Source of the DNA: an uncultured Prevotella sp.
GTDB lineage: Bacteria > Bacteroidota > Bacteroidia > Bacteroidales > Bacteroidaceae
Direction of reading: 5' to 3'
NCBI GenBank assembly: GCA_905233985.1
Contig: CAJOFA010000008.1
Coordinates: 55,534-119,533, forward strand
Length of the DNA stretch: 64,000 nucleotides
Positions 51,481-60,797 of this stretch are shown here, in pieces. How positions within the stretch are numbered: the stretch's first letter is position 1; each line of letters opens with the position of its first letter. The position numbers and the translations under genes are program-made. The notes under the pieces are model-generated. The model made no database searches. It saw nothing but the letters and a program-made list of their open reading frames with translations, and was not told where the DNA came from.

Positions 51481-52957
51481 GCTCCCGATGGCAGAGACGG
51501 ACTTCGATACCGTATTTCTGATGGATGTGTTCTGCCAGATGCTGAGCTGAATAGACTGAGCGATGCTGACCGCCTGTGCAGCCAAAACAGAACATCAGCG
51601 AGGTAAAGCCACGCTCCATGTAACGTTCGACATGATGGTCGGCCAACTTATAGACAGCATCCAGGAAGGTCAGTATCTCTCCGTCGTCCTCCAGAAAGCG
51701 GATGACCGGCTCATCAAGTCCTGTCATGTGCTTGTATTCCTTGTAACGTCCGGGGTTGTGCGTCGAACGGCAGTCGAACACATAACCGCCACCATTGCCA
51801 CTCTCGTCCTCGGGAATGCCTTTCTTGTAAGAGAAGCTGAAGACGCGGACAACCAGGGAAGGCTTTTCCTCCGAAGGACTCTTCCCAGCGTCCTCCCTGT
51901 GAGGGCGGGGAGCCAATTGCTCACACAACCGCCTTAGCACGTCCATCAGATAAGGATAATGGGCTGCGGGACTGTTGTGCATCTGTAACAGCTCACGCAG
52001 GTTCTCCATAGCCGGAGGTATGGAGTCGATAAAATGCTTCTTGCGCTCGAAGTAGCCTCGGAAACCGTAGGCGCCCAACACCTGCAGGGTACGGAAGAGC
52101 ACGAACAACGACAAGCGTTCCACGAAATGGCGATGCGAAGGCACCTCCACATACTGGCTTAACGCCTGATAGTACTCATAAACCAATTCACGGCGCAGCT
52201 TATGCGAATAGCGGGCCGATGCCTGCCACAGGAACGATGCCACATCATAATAATAAGGACCGCGACGCCCGCCCTGGAAATCGATGAAGCACGGCACATC
52301 ATCCTTCAGCATGACGTTGCGTGCCTGGAAATCACGGTAAAGGAAACTGACTACAGGCTCATGACTACCGTCGCCTGACTCTATGGTCAGGTCTTTCGCC
52401 ATCAGCCGGAAGTCAGCCTCAAGCTTCAGCTCGTGGAAGTCGAGGTCGGTGGCTTTGAGAAAACAGTATTTGAAGTAGTTGAGGTCGAACATGACGCTCT
52501 CGCGGTCAAATTCCGCCTGCGGATAGCATTGGGAGAAGTCAAGGCCACGCGCCCCTTCTATCTGCAGGCGCGGCAACTGCCGGATGGTATCGCGCAAAAG
52601 CTGCTGCTCGCGAAGGTTATAGCGCCCGCCGGCCTCACGTCCGCCCTTGATGGCATCGAACAGCGAGACGCTGCCGAGGTCATCCTGCAGGTAACACAGC
52701 TCATCGTCGCTGACAGCCAGCACACGCGGCACAGACAGCTGATGTCGGACGAAATGACGTGACAGATAGATAAACGCATGGTTCTCTTCGCAGCTCGTGC
52801 CTACCACGCCGATAACCGTCTGGTGAGTAGCGAGTGGTGAAGGGTGAGCAGTAATACGGTAATACACGCGGTTACTGCCGGCACCGGGCAGACATTCGCA
52901 CGATGCAGGCTCCACGCCCCCACTCCATTGCTTGTATAGTTCAATCAGCTGTTTCAT
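51455..52957 (-). CDS. AmgK-like sugar kinase fused to a RapZ C-terminal domain
   Basis: 500 aa. The N-terminal part (1 to about 345) is an aminoglycoside-phosphotransferase-type kinase: LCYLQDDLGSVSLFDAI, the catalytic loop FLYRDFQARNVML (Asp and Asn as in AmgK) and FIDFQGGRRGP. From about 370 follows the RapZ C-terminal domain: VRVFSFSYKKGIP, FDCRSTHNPGRY, TGLDEPVIRFLE and FGCTGGQHRSVYSA. In E. coli RapZ this half binds glucosamine-6-phosphate; here it might sense amino-sugar supply and control the kinase. Two small in-frame inserts: AHPSPLATHQ (52818-52852) and DAGKSPSEEKP (51868-51915). Start overlaps the end of the upstream membrane-protein gene by 17 bases; likely third gene of the patatin operon. 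Confidence 0.8.
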   Translation of the reverse strand: MKQLIELYKQWSGGVEPASCECLPGAGSNRVYYRITAHPSPLATHQTVIGVVGTSCEENHAFIYLSRHFVRHQLSVPRVLAVSDDELCYLQDDLGSVSLFDAIKGGREAGGRYNLREQQLLRDTIRQLPRLQIEGARGLDFSQCYPQAEFDRESVMFDLNYFKYCFLKATDLDFHELKLEADFRLMAKDLTIESGDGSHEPVVSFLYRDFQARNVMLKDDVPCFIDFQGGRRGPYYYDVASFLWQASARYSHKLRRELVYEYYQALSQYVEVPSHRHFVERLSLFVLFRTLQVLGAYGFRGYFERKKHFIDSIPPAMENLRELLQMHNSPAAHYPYLMDVLRRLCEQLAPRPHREDAGKSPSEEKPSLVVRVFSFSYKKGIPEDESGNGGGYVFDCRSTHNPGRYKEYKHMTGLDEPVIRFLEDDGEILTFLDAVYKLADHHVERYMERGFTSLMFCFGCTGGQHRSVYSAQHLAEHIHQKYGIEVRLCHREQKITQTLK

Positions 52958-53141
52958 GGTCTTCTTCCTCCTCCTTTTTCTCCTGCCGCTCTTCGAGTTT
53001 GCTCACGATGACATGTTCCACGACAACGAGCAGGATAACGATGCCAAGCGACATCAGATAGCTGTCCGTCAGCCAGATGAGTCCAGCCGTGGCCACAGCC
53101 ATCATGATAATCTCTATCAGTATATATCTCTGTAATTTCAT
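52941..53141 (-). CDS. Small membrane protein
   Basis: 66 aa from MKLQRYILIEIIMMAVATAG: two hydrophobic segments (about 6-22 and 25-45) and a very acidic/basic C-terminal tail (KLEERQEKKEEEEDHE). The ATG overlaps the stop of the patatin gene as ATGA, and the end overlaps the kinase gene by 17 bases, so it is embedded in one operon. Family not recognised. Confidence 0.7.
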   Translation of the reverse strand: MKLQRYILIEIIMMAVATAGLIWLTDSYLMSLGIVILLVVVEHVIVSKLEERQEKKEEEEDHETAD

Positions 53142-53989
53142 GGCTGTAATAAATATTCTTGTCTTACTCCCATCAGTTCCTCCCAATGCTCACGGGCTTC
53201 ATCCTCGCCTTTCTTCAGCATCAGCCGGCAGCTGTAACGACCGAAGTTGAATGCGGTGAAGTTGCCGAGGTCGGGATGGATATAGATGTCGGCTGACTGG
53301 CTGTTTACTTCATATTTCTCTTTGTCGGGACGGGTGAAGACCCAGTCAATCAAACCACCAAGTCCAAACAGTTTCTGAGGCGAGAAGCCAAGCCCCTCTC
53401 CCTTGCCCTGCTGCAGGTCGATGGCAATAACGATGTCAGCACCCATATCACGGACAACATCAACAGGAAGGTTGTTCAACAATCCGCCGTCTGCCAAGCG
53501 CATTCCCTTCCACTCCACCGGCTCGTAAATCTCGGGGATAGACATCGAGGCAAGGACTGCCTTGTGAAGCGAGCCATTAGCGAGCAGTACCTCTGACATA
53601 TCGTCAATATCCACCGCCACACAGCAGAAGGGGATGGTTGTATCTTTGAATTTCTTGACGCCTCGGTCGGCGAGCAGAGACTTCAGCTTTTCCTCCACGC
53701 GATGTCCCTGAAAAGCCTCTAAGAGGTTCTGTGAGACAATCATTTCTTCCAGTTCTGCAGTAGTGTATCCCGAGGCATAGAGCGCACCTATCACGGCGCC
53801 GATACTCGTGCCGGCAATATAGTCAACCTTCACGCCAGCCTCCTCGATGACCTTCAATGCTCCGATAGCAGCAGCGCCCTTAGCTCCGCCACCACTCAAA
53901 GCCAACCCAATCTTAGGCCTATCGGCGAAGGCAGACAGGGAGAAACAAACTGTCAGAAGAACGAAAAGGAAGCGTCTAAGGTTCATCAT
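53138..53989 (-). CDS. Patatin-like phospholipase (RssA/NTE-like)
   Basis: 283 aa serine hydrolase acting on acyl lipids. Signal peptide (MMNLRRFLFVLLTVCFSLSA), oxyanion-hole motif LSGGGAKGAAAIGAL, nucleophile elbow GTSIG (Ser62 or near) and catalytic Asp in LADGGLLNNLP: the complete Ser-Asp dyad of the patatin family. The export signal implies a periplasmic location. Leads an operon with the small membrane protein and the AmgK-RapZ-like gene, which suggests a link to envelope turnover, though that is inference. Confidence 0.88.
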   Translation of the reverse strand: MMNLRRFLFVLLTVCFSLSAFADRPKIGLALSGGGAKGAAAIGALKVIEEAGVKVDYIAGTSIGAVIGALYASGYTTAELEEMIVSQNLLEAFQGHRVEEKLKSLLADRGVKKFKDTTIPFCCVAVDIDDMSEVLLANGSLHKAVLASMSIPEIYEPVEWKGMRLADGGLLNNLPVDVVRDMGADIVIAIDLQQGKGEGLGFSPQKLFGLGGLIDWVFTRPDKEKYEVNSQSADIYIHPDLGNFTAFNFGRYSCRLMLKKGEDEAREHWEELMGVRQEYLLQP

Positions 53990-54020
53990 TATTTATTGAA
54001 TGTTATTTAAATTCATGAGT

Positions 54021-54371
54021 TTACATCCACAGCGCATAGTCCTGCCAGTCGGTGAACATGTGGAACATGAGTCCGACGCCGACGGCACGTAACCACCAAG
54101 GCCAATGCAGGCGCTCATAGGGGATGACGCAGAGGATGGCATAGACAGCGATAGCGTAATAAGTGTGAAGAGGATGGAAACCGATGCTCATGCGGTTCGG
54201 GTCGAAGAGCGGGTCTGCCAACAAGTGGTCAGCATCAATAATCATCGTGCAGAGCATAATGAGATAGGCCTTCCACCGACGGTCTTTTCTAAAGAACATG
54301 GCCAACAACAAGGGAGCTACGAAATGTAGCCCGTAGTGTGTGATGGTTCTCCAGGGAATAGCCTCTAACAT
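54021..54371 (-). CDS. Membrane protein of the DUF6122 type
   Basis: 116 aa with three to four hydrophobic segments. ITHYGLHFVAPLLLAMFF, IIDADHLLADPLFDPNR and IGFHPLHTYYAI resemble the DUF6122 family of Bacteroidetes membrane proteins; the clustered His/Asp residues (HYGLH, DADH, HPLH) recall metal-dependent membrane hydrolases, but no activity is known. Family name is from recall. Promoter box TATCTTTG at 54449-54442 and a leader containing ACAAACTCACAAAC repeats. Confidence 0.7.
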   Translation of the reverse strand: MLEAIPWRTITHYGLHFVAPLLLAMFFRKDRRWKAYLIMLCTMIIDADHLLADPLFDPNRMSIGFHPLHTYYAIAVYAILCVIPYERLHWPWWLRAVGVGLMFHMFTDWQDYALWM

Positions 54372-54441
54372 ATCACTTATCCGTTTGTGGGTTTATAAGT
54401 TTACCTGTTTGTGAGTTTGTAAGATTTCAAGAACTCGTTTG

Positions 54442-54449
54442 CAAAGATA
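54442..54449 (-). promoter_or_regulatory. -7 box of the DUF6122-type gene
   Basis: Minus strand TATCTTTG; leader of about 65 nt, of which 54375-54430 is a degenerate repeat (ACTCACAAACAGGTAAACTT type). Confidence 0.6.
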
Positions 54450-54503
54450 CGACTAAGTGAGCAAAAAGCAAAAGAAAAAACGATATTTCTTTTCTTGAGG
54501 AAT

Positions 54504-54652
54504 AAAAAAACCGGCAGCCTCACGGCAACCGGTTCCTAAAAAACAAACTACTTAAAAACTAATCTACTAAAACAAATCAAAATGCGGTTTCCTTTCATTT
54601 ATATTATTCTGGTCTATGTTTATGCGATGCGTGTAACTTTTACACCGTTTCG
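54504..54652 (-). ncRNA. Candidate small RNA or leader-peptide transcript
   Basis: A free-standing transcription unit of about 150 nt: TTTTG at 54688-54684, a 19-base spacer, TATCTTTG at 54664-54657, and a terminator at 54534-54504 (AACCGG..GCC..GGC..CCGGTT and T7). It contains a 16-codon frame at 54598-54548 (MKGNRILICFSRLVFK). No gene follows that it would obviously regulate in cis; the next gene is the DUF6122-type one, with its own promoter. Unknown family. Confidence 0.6.
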
Positions 54653-54730
54653 ATGGCAAAGATATGAAAAATAAGAATAAGTGCAAAATAAAAATCAAGA
54701 AAAATAAGAAATTCTTGATTTAAATCAAGG

Positions 54731-54761
54731 GGAGGGAACCGTTTTTACAACGATTCCCTCC
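54731..54761 (-). terminator. Stem-loop after groEL
   Basis: GGAGGGAA at 54731-54738 and TTCCCTCC at 54754-54761, 8-bp perfect stem, 63 bases after the groEL stop, without a T-run on the minus strand. Next to it (54715-54730) is the perfect palindrome CTTGATTTAAATCAAG. Confidence 0.5.
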
Positions 54762-54823
54762 ATTTGATATCTAAGGATTACAATTAATTGTCAATTATAC
54801 AATATTAATTTCCAATTATTTGA

Positions 54824-56470
<1,647 letters not shown>

Positions 56471-56478
56471 TTACCTTT

Positions 56479-56751
56479 TTACTTTTCAATGACTGCCAAC
56501 ACGTCACTCTGACGCATCATCAGATACTTCTCACCCTCGAACTCCAGTTCGGTGCCCGAGTACTTGCCATAGAGCACTTCGTCGCCGGCCTTGAGAATCA
56601 TCTCTTCGTCCTTTGTTCCGTTGCCCGTAGCGATAATACTACCGTGAAGCGGTTTCTCCTTTGCTGTGTCGGGGATAATGATTCCACCGACCTTCTCTTC
56701 TGCCGGTGCAGGCTTTACCAGCACACGGTCTGCTAATGGTTTGATGTTCAT
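56479..56751 (-). CDS. groS: Co-chaperonin GroES
   Basis: 90 aa heptamer-forming lid. [33 protein letters not shown] covers the mobile loop with its IIIP binding motif; [25 protein letters not shown] closes the barrel. First gene of the groESL operon. No CIRCE element is present upstream; instead, TGCCAAA/TTTGGCA repeats and a sigma-54-like element at 56838-56823 are seen. Confidence 0.97.
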   Translation of the reverse strand: MNIKPLADRVLVKPAPAEEKVGGIIIPDTAKEKPLHGSIIATGNGTKDEEMILKAGDEVLYGKYSGTELEFEGEKYLMMRQSDVLAVIEK

Positions 56752-56822
56752 AATACAAATGTTTTTATTTAATTTATTAACGTTTTATAGTTTCCACTGT
56801 TGACGCTTTCTGCCCTGTTTCA

Positions 56823-56838
56823 TGCCAAAAGCGTGCCA
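56823..56838 (-). promoter_or_regulatory. Sigma-54-like -24/-12 element upstream of groESL
   Basis: Minus strand TGGCACG-CTTT-TGGCA, 11 of 12 positions of TGGCACG-N4-TTGCW with the GG and GC in register. Predicted start near 56813 and a leader of about 60 nt. Upstream at 56850-56865 (minus) lies a near-perfect palindrome CTGCCAAAGTGTCAG, a candidate activator site. The alternative is that TGCCAAA repeats are a repressor operator. Confidence 0.55.
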
Positions 56839-56942
56839 AAACACCCCGACTGACACTTTGGCAGTTTTTCCCTTTTAGACATCCCGACTCCCTTGTCCGA
56901 AGGCGGCTATCACACGGGAAACAAAGTTTTTCCCTTTTTCTT

Positions 56943-56973
56943 TTGGTTATTCGGACACTTATTCGTACCTTTG
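56943..56973 (+). promoter_or_regulatory. sppA promoter
   Basis: TTG at 56943-56945, 20-base spacer, TACCTTTG at 56966-56973; leader of about 55 nt. Confidence 0.8.
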
Positions 56974-57030
56974 CAAAATGAACGTCAAACAATCAAGTAC
57001 AATCAACATTAAACTATAAATTAAAAGGCA

Positions 57031-58818
57031 ATGAAAGATTTTTTCAAGTACACCCTTGCAACCATTACAGGTATCATCATCTTCATGTTGGTGGTGGGTT
57101 TCTTCTGTGTGATCTCGCTGATTGGCATGGCCGCTTCTGACAGCGCGGTGGCACAAGTAGATGACAATTCAGTTTTTGTGCTCCAGCTGAGCGGTGCCAT
57201 TGACGAACGCGCGAGCGATGACTTCAACGTGATGGCTATGCTGAGCAGCGGCGACGCAGGTGTCTCCGGCCTTGACGACATTCTCGCCAGCATTGCCAAA
57301 GCAAAGGAAAACGAAGACATTAAAGGTATTTACATTGAAGCGCTGGGCGCATCGTTCGATTCGTATGCCACAGCACAGAGCGTCCGCGACGCACTGGCCG
57401 ATTTCAAGAAGAGCGGCAAGTGGATTGTGGCCTATGGCGACAGCTATACACAGATGTGCTACTGGGTGTCCAGTGTTGCCGACGAGATTTACATGAGTCC
57501 CACCGGTATGATCGACCTCAAGGGTCTGGGCTCGAAGGCCGAATACTACACAGGTCTGTATGAGAAGCTGGGCATCAAATACCAGGCTGTCCGCGTGGGT
57601 AAGTACAAGAGCTATGTGGAGTCGAACACCCGTAAGGACATGAGTCCTGAGGACCGTGAGCAGCGCATGGCTTACATGCAGGGTCTGTGGAACCGCATCA
57701 CCAAAGACATTGCCGACAGCCGTAAGCTGACTCCCGAGACTGTCAACCAGATGATTAACGACAGCATCATGGCCTTTGCCGCTCCCGACTTCTATGTCAG
57801 TTCCAAGCTCATTGACAAGACCATCTATCCCGACGAGCTGAAGGAAATCGTGAAGAAGAAGCTCTCGCTGGAAGAAGACGACAAGATTCCTCAGCTCATG
57901 CTGAGCGATATGATTAACGTGAAAGGCTCTAAGAAGGATGACGGCGACAAGATTGCCATTTACTATGCCGTGGGCGAGATTACCGATGAGAGCTTAGGCG
58001 GTATCACCGGCAGCGACGGCATCGTGGGCAAGCCTGTCTGCGAAGACCTGCGCAAGCTGGCCGAGGACGATGACGTCAAAGCCGTTGTCATTCGCGTCAA
58101 CTCTCCTGGCGGCAGCGCTGTGGCATCTGAGCAGATAGCACATGAGATAGACCTGCTGAAAGCCAAGAAGCCTGTGGTCGTTTCTATGGGCGGTGTGGCT
58201 GCATCAGGCGGTTACATGATCAGCTGCGGGGCCAACTACATCTTCGCCGAACCGACGACCATCACCGGTTCTATCGGTATCTTCGGTCTCATCCCCAACG
58301 TCAGCGGACTCATGACCGACAAGCTCGGCATCACCTTCGATGACTGCACCACCAACACCTACACCAACTACATGGAGAACCTTACCCTGTCAAGCAACAA
58401 CGCTAACGAGGTAAAGTTCATGCAGTCATACGTTGATCGTGGCTATGACACGTTTATCTCTATCGTGGCCAAAGGCCGTAAGATGGAGAAGGAACAGGTA
58501 AACGAGATTGCACAGGGCCGTGTATGGTTGGCTACTGACGCTTTAGGCATCAAACTCATCGACAAGATCGGTTCGCTCGAAGACGCTGTCAAGAAAGCAG
58601 CAGAACTGGCTAAGCTCGAGGAGTACTACACAGCCGCCTACCCTGCTCAGACAGACTGGTTAGAGGAACTGCTGGCCGACAACAAGAATGGGTCGTTCCT
58701 CGATGCCGAGCTGCGCAATGTCTTAGGCGACAACTACGAGCAGTGGGTATTCCTGCGCACCATCAACAAGCGCAACCGCCTGCAGGCACGTCTGCCCTTC
58801 TCCACCCGTGTGAAGTGA
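57031..58818 (+). CDS. sppA: Signal peptide peptidase SppA, 67-kDa type
   Basis: Membrane-anchored serine protease of family S49 that degrades released signal peptides. 595 aa with an N-terminal membrane helix (about 10-33). Two S49 domains in tandem: the first carries the general-base Lys in RVGKYKSYVES, the second the nucleophile Ser in VNSPGGSAVASEQ, as in E. coli SppA. The C-terminal SGGYMISCGANYIFAEPTTITGSIGIFG is typical. 53 bases ahead of lpxK in the same direction. Confidence 0.95.
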   Translation: MKDFFKYTLATITGIIIFMLVVGFFCVISLIGMAASDSAVAQVDDNSVFVLQLSGAIDERASDDFNVMAMLSSGDAGVSGLDDILASIAKAKENEDIKGIYIEALGASFDSYATAQSVRDALADFKKSGKWIVAYGDSYTQMCYWVSSVADEIYMSPTGMIDLKGLGSKAEYYTGLYEKLGIKYQAVRVGKYKSYVESNTRKDMSPEDREQRMAYMQGLWNRITKDIADSRKLTPETVNQMINDSIMAFAAPDFYVSSKLIDKTIYPDELKEIVKKKLSLEEDDKIPQLMLSDMINVKGSKKDDGDKIAIYYAVGEITDESLGGITGSDGIVGKPVCEDLRKLAEDDDVKAVVIRVNSPGGSAVASEQIAHEIDLLKAKKPVVVSMGGVAASGGYMISCGANYIFAEPTTITGSIGIFGLIPNVSGLMTDKLGITFDDCTTNTYTNYMENLTLSSNNANEVKFMQSYVDRGYDTFISIVAKGRKMEKEQVNEIAQGRVWLATDALGIKLIDKIGSLEDAVKKAAELAKLEEYYTAAYPAQTDWLEELLADNKNGSFLDAELRNVLGDNYEQWVFLRTINKRNRLQARLPFSTRVK

Positions 58819-58847
58819 TTTTGTTGAGCGTTGAGGGTGTTTCTCCC

Positions 58848-58867
58848 CGCGCGTATATATAATAAGG
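58848..58867 (+). promoter_or_regulatory. CGCGCG-TATATATAATA motif before lpxK
   Basis: Ends five bases before the lpxK ATG (58872). Third occurrence of the GCGCG/TATATA element; see 19996-20020 and 23856-23837. It lies in the sppA-lpxK gap and, if transcribed, sits where the ribosome lands. Confidence 0.45.
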
Positions 58868-58871
58868 TAAG

Positions 58872-60098
58872 ATGGAAGGCGACTTCATCAAAATCAACGA
58901 ATGGCTGCTCCCGCTCAGCTGGTGCTACGGCTTGGGGATTAAGCTGCGTAACATGCTCTTCGATGTTGGCGTTCTGAAGAGCCGCAGCTTTCAGGTTCCC
59001 GTCATCTCCGTAGGCAACATCACCGTAGGCGGCACCGGCAAGACACCCCACGTGGAGTATCTTGTCAAACTGCTACACGACCAGTTCAAGGTGGCAGTAC
59101 TCAGCCGCGGTTACAAGCGCAAGAGCAAGGGCTTCATTACCGCCGATGCCGACTCCACCGTGAGCGACATCGGCGATGAGCCGTTCCAGATGAAGCAGAA
59201 GTTCAGCAATGTCACCATCGCCGTAGATAAGGACCGCTGCCATGGCATTGACCAGCTGACTGCCGACGACGAGGAGCTGAACGTCATCCTGCTTGACGAC
59301 GCCTTCCAGCATCGCTATGTCAAACCCGGCATCAATATCCTGCTGGTTGACTATCACCGCTTGATCATCTACGACAAGCTGCTGCCGGCAGGCCGTCTGC
59401 GCGAGCCGCTGTCAGGCAAGAACCGCGCCGACATGGTCATTGTCACCAAATGCCCGCAGGATCTGAAGCCCATGGAGTATCGTGTCATCACGAAGGCCAT
59501 GAACCTCTATCCCTATCAGCATCTCTTCTTCACCACGCTGGAGTACGACCCGTTGCGCCAGCTCTTCGCTGAAGACAACAGACAGGCTGATGGCGAGAAT
59601 GGTCCGCTGTTTGCCAACGCCGTGCCGACGCACCGACAGCGTGCCCTCAGCACACTGAAGTCCAATGAGCACGTGCTGCTGCTTACAGGCATTGCCTCGC
59701 CCAAGCAGATGACACACGACATCTCACCTTATACCACGCACATCCATCCGCTGACGTTCAGCGACCATCATCAGTTCAAGCCCAAAGACATCGAGCTCAT
59801 CAATAGCGAGTTCGCTGCCCTGCCGTCACCGCGTCTCATCATCACCACCGAGAAAGACACTACACGACTATACGACGCCCGGGGATTGAGCGACGAGGTC
59901 AGACGAAGCATCTATGTGCTGCCCGTCAGAATCAAGTTCATGCAAGAACAACAAAACATGTTTAACGAAAATATTATTGGTTATGTACGAAAAAATTCAA
60001 GAAACAGCATCCTGGCTAAAGGAAAGGATGAGCACAAGCCCAAAGACGGCCATCGTTCTGGGGACAGGCCTCGGACAATTAGCTTCAGAAATAACTGA
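58872..60098 (+). CDS. lpxK: Tetraacyldisaccharide 4'-kinase
   Basis: Sixth step of lipid A synthesis: phosphorylates the 4' position of the disaccharide-1-phosphate at the inner membrane. 408 aa. N-terminal membrane-associated helix, Walker A VGGTGKTPHVEYL, SRGYKRKSKGF, DDAFQHRYVKP and LPAGRLREP, all typical. The C-terminal end (YVRKNSRNSILAKG...) overlaps the next gene by 116 bases in another frame, an unusually long overlap between two conserved genes. Confidence 0.95.
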   Translation: MEGDFIKINEWLLPLSWCYGLGIKLRNMLFDVGVLKSRSFQVPVISVGNITVGGTGKTPHVEYLVKLLHDQFKVAVLSRGYKRKSKGFITADADSTVSDIGDEPFQMKQKFSNVTIAVDKDRCHGIDQLTADDEELNVILLDDAFQHRYVKPGINILLVDYHRLIIYDKLLPAGRLREPLSGKNRADMVIVTKCPQDLKPMEYRVITKAMNLYPYQHLFFTTLEYDPLRQLFAEDNRQADGENGPLFANAVPTHRQRALSTLKSNEHVLLLTGIASPKQMTHDISPYTTHIHPLTFSDHHQFKPKDIELINSEFAALPSPRLIITTEKDTTRLYDARGLSDEVRRSIYVLPVRIKFMQEQQNMFNENIIGYVRKNSRNSILAKGKDEHKPKDGHRSGDRPRTISFRNN

Positions 60099-60792
60099 CA
60101 CCTACGAGTTCCCCTATTCAGAAATCCCCAATTTCCCGGTATCTACCGTAGAGGGGCACAGTGGAAAACTGATCTTCGGCAAGCTCGGAGGCAAGGACAT
60201 CATGGCCATGCAGGGCCGCTTCCACTTCTACGAGGGCTACTCCATGAAGGAAGTGACGTTCCCCGTCCGCGTCATGTACGAGCTGGGCATCAAGACGCTT
60301 TTCGTCAGCAATGCCTCGGGCGGCATGAACCCTGAATTCAAAATCGGAGACCTGATGATTATCACCGACCACATCAACTTCTTCCCCGAGCACCCGCTGC
60401 GCGGCAAGAACTTCCCCACCGGTCCCCGCTTCCCCGACATGCACGAGGCCTACGACCACACGCTGGTTGAAGAGGCTGACAAGATTGCAGCCGAGAAGGG
60501 CATCAAGGTACAGCACGGCGTCTATGTCGGCACACAGGGTCCGACGTTCGAGACTCCCGCAGAATACCGCATGTACCGCAAGCTCGGCGGCGACGCCGTC
60601 GGCATGAGCACCGTGCCCGAGGTCATCGTGGCACACCACTGCGGCATCAAGACCTTCGGTATTTCCGTCATCACCGACCTCGGTGGCTTCGACGTTCCCG
60701 TAGAGGTCAGCCATGAAGAGGTGCAGCAGGCTGCCAACATCGCACAGCCGCTCATGACGGAAATCATGCGCGAAATGATCAAACGCAGTTAA
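59983..60792 (+). CDS. Purine nucleoside phosphorylase I
   Basis: Trimeric-type PNP that splits guanosine and inosine with phosphate. 269 aa from ATG 59983 (MYEKIQETASWLKERM); the frame is open from 59914, but the family starts here. Diagnostic parts: VLGTGLGQLA (phosphate loop), VEGHSG, MQGRFHFYEGY, SNASGGMNP, and GPTFETPAEYRMYRKLGGDAVGMSTVPE. Start lies inside lpxK; followed after five bases by thiL. The three genes would share one transcript. Confidence 0.93.
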   Translation: MYEKIQETASWLKERMSTSPKTAIVLGTGLGQLASEITDTYEFPYSEIPNFPVSTVEGHSGKLIFGKLGGKDIMAMQGRFHFYEGYSMKEVTFPVRVMYELGIKTLFVSNASGGMNPEFKIGDLMIITDHINFFPEHPLRGKNFPTGPRFPDMHEAYDHTLVEEADKIAAEKGIKVQHGVYVGTQGPTFETPAEYRMYRKLGGDAVGMSTVPEVIVAHHCGIKTFGISVITDLGGFDVPVEVSHEEVQQAANIAQPLMTEIMREMIKRS

Positions 60793-60797
60793 TTAAT

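Noticed and set aside
56752..56960. CIRCE/HrcA operator before groES
   Set aside because: The TTAGCACTC-N9-GAGTGCTAA pattern is absent; only TGCCAAA/TTTGGCA repeats are found.
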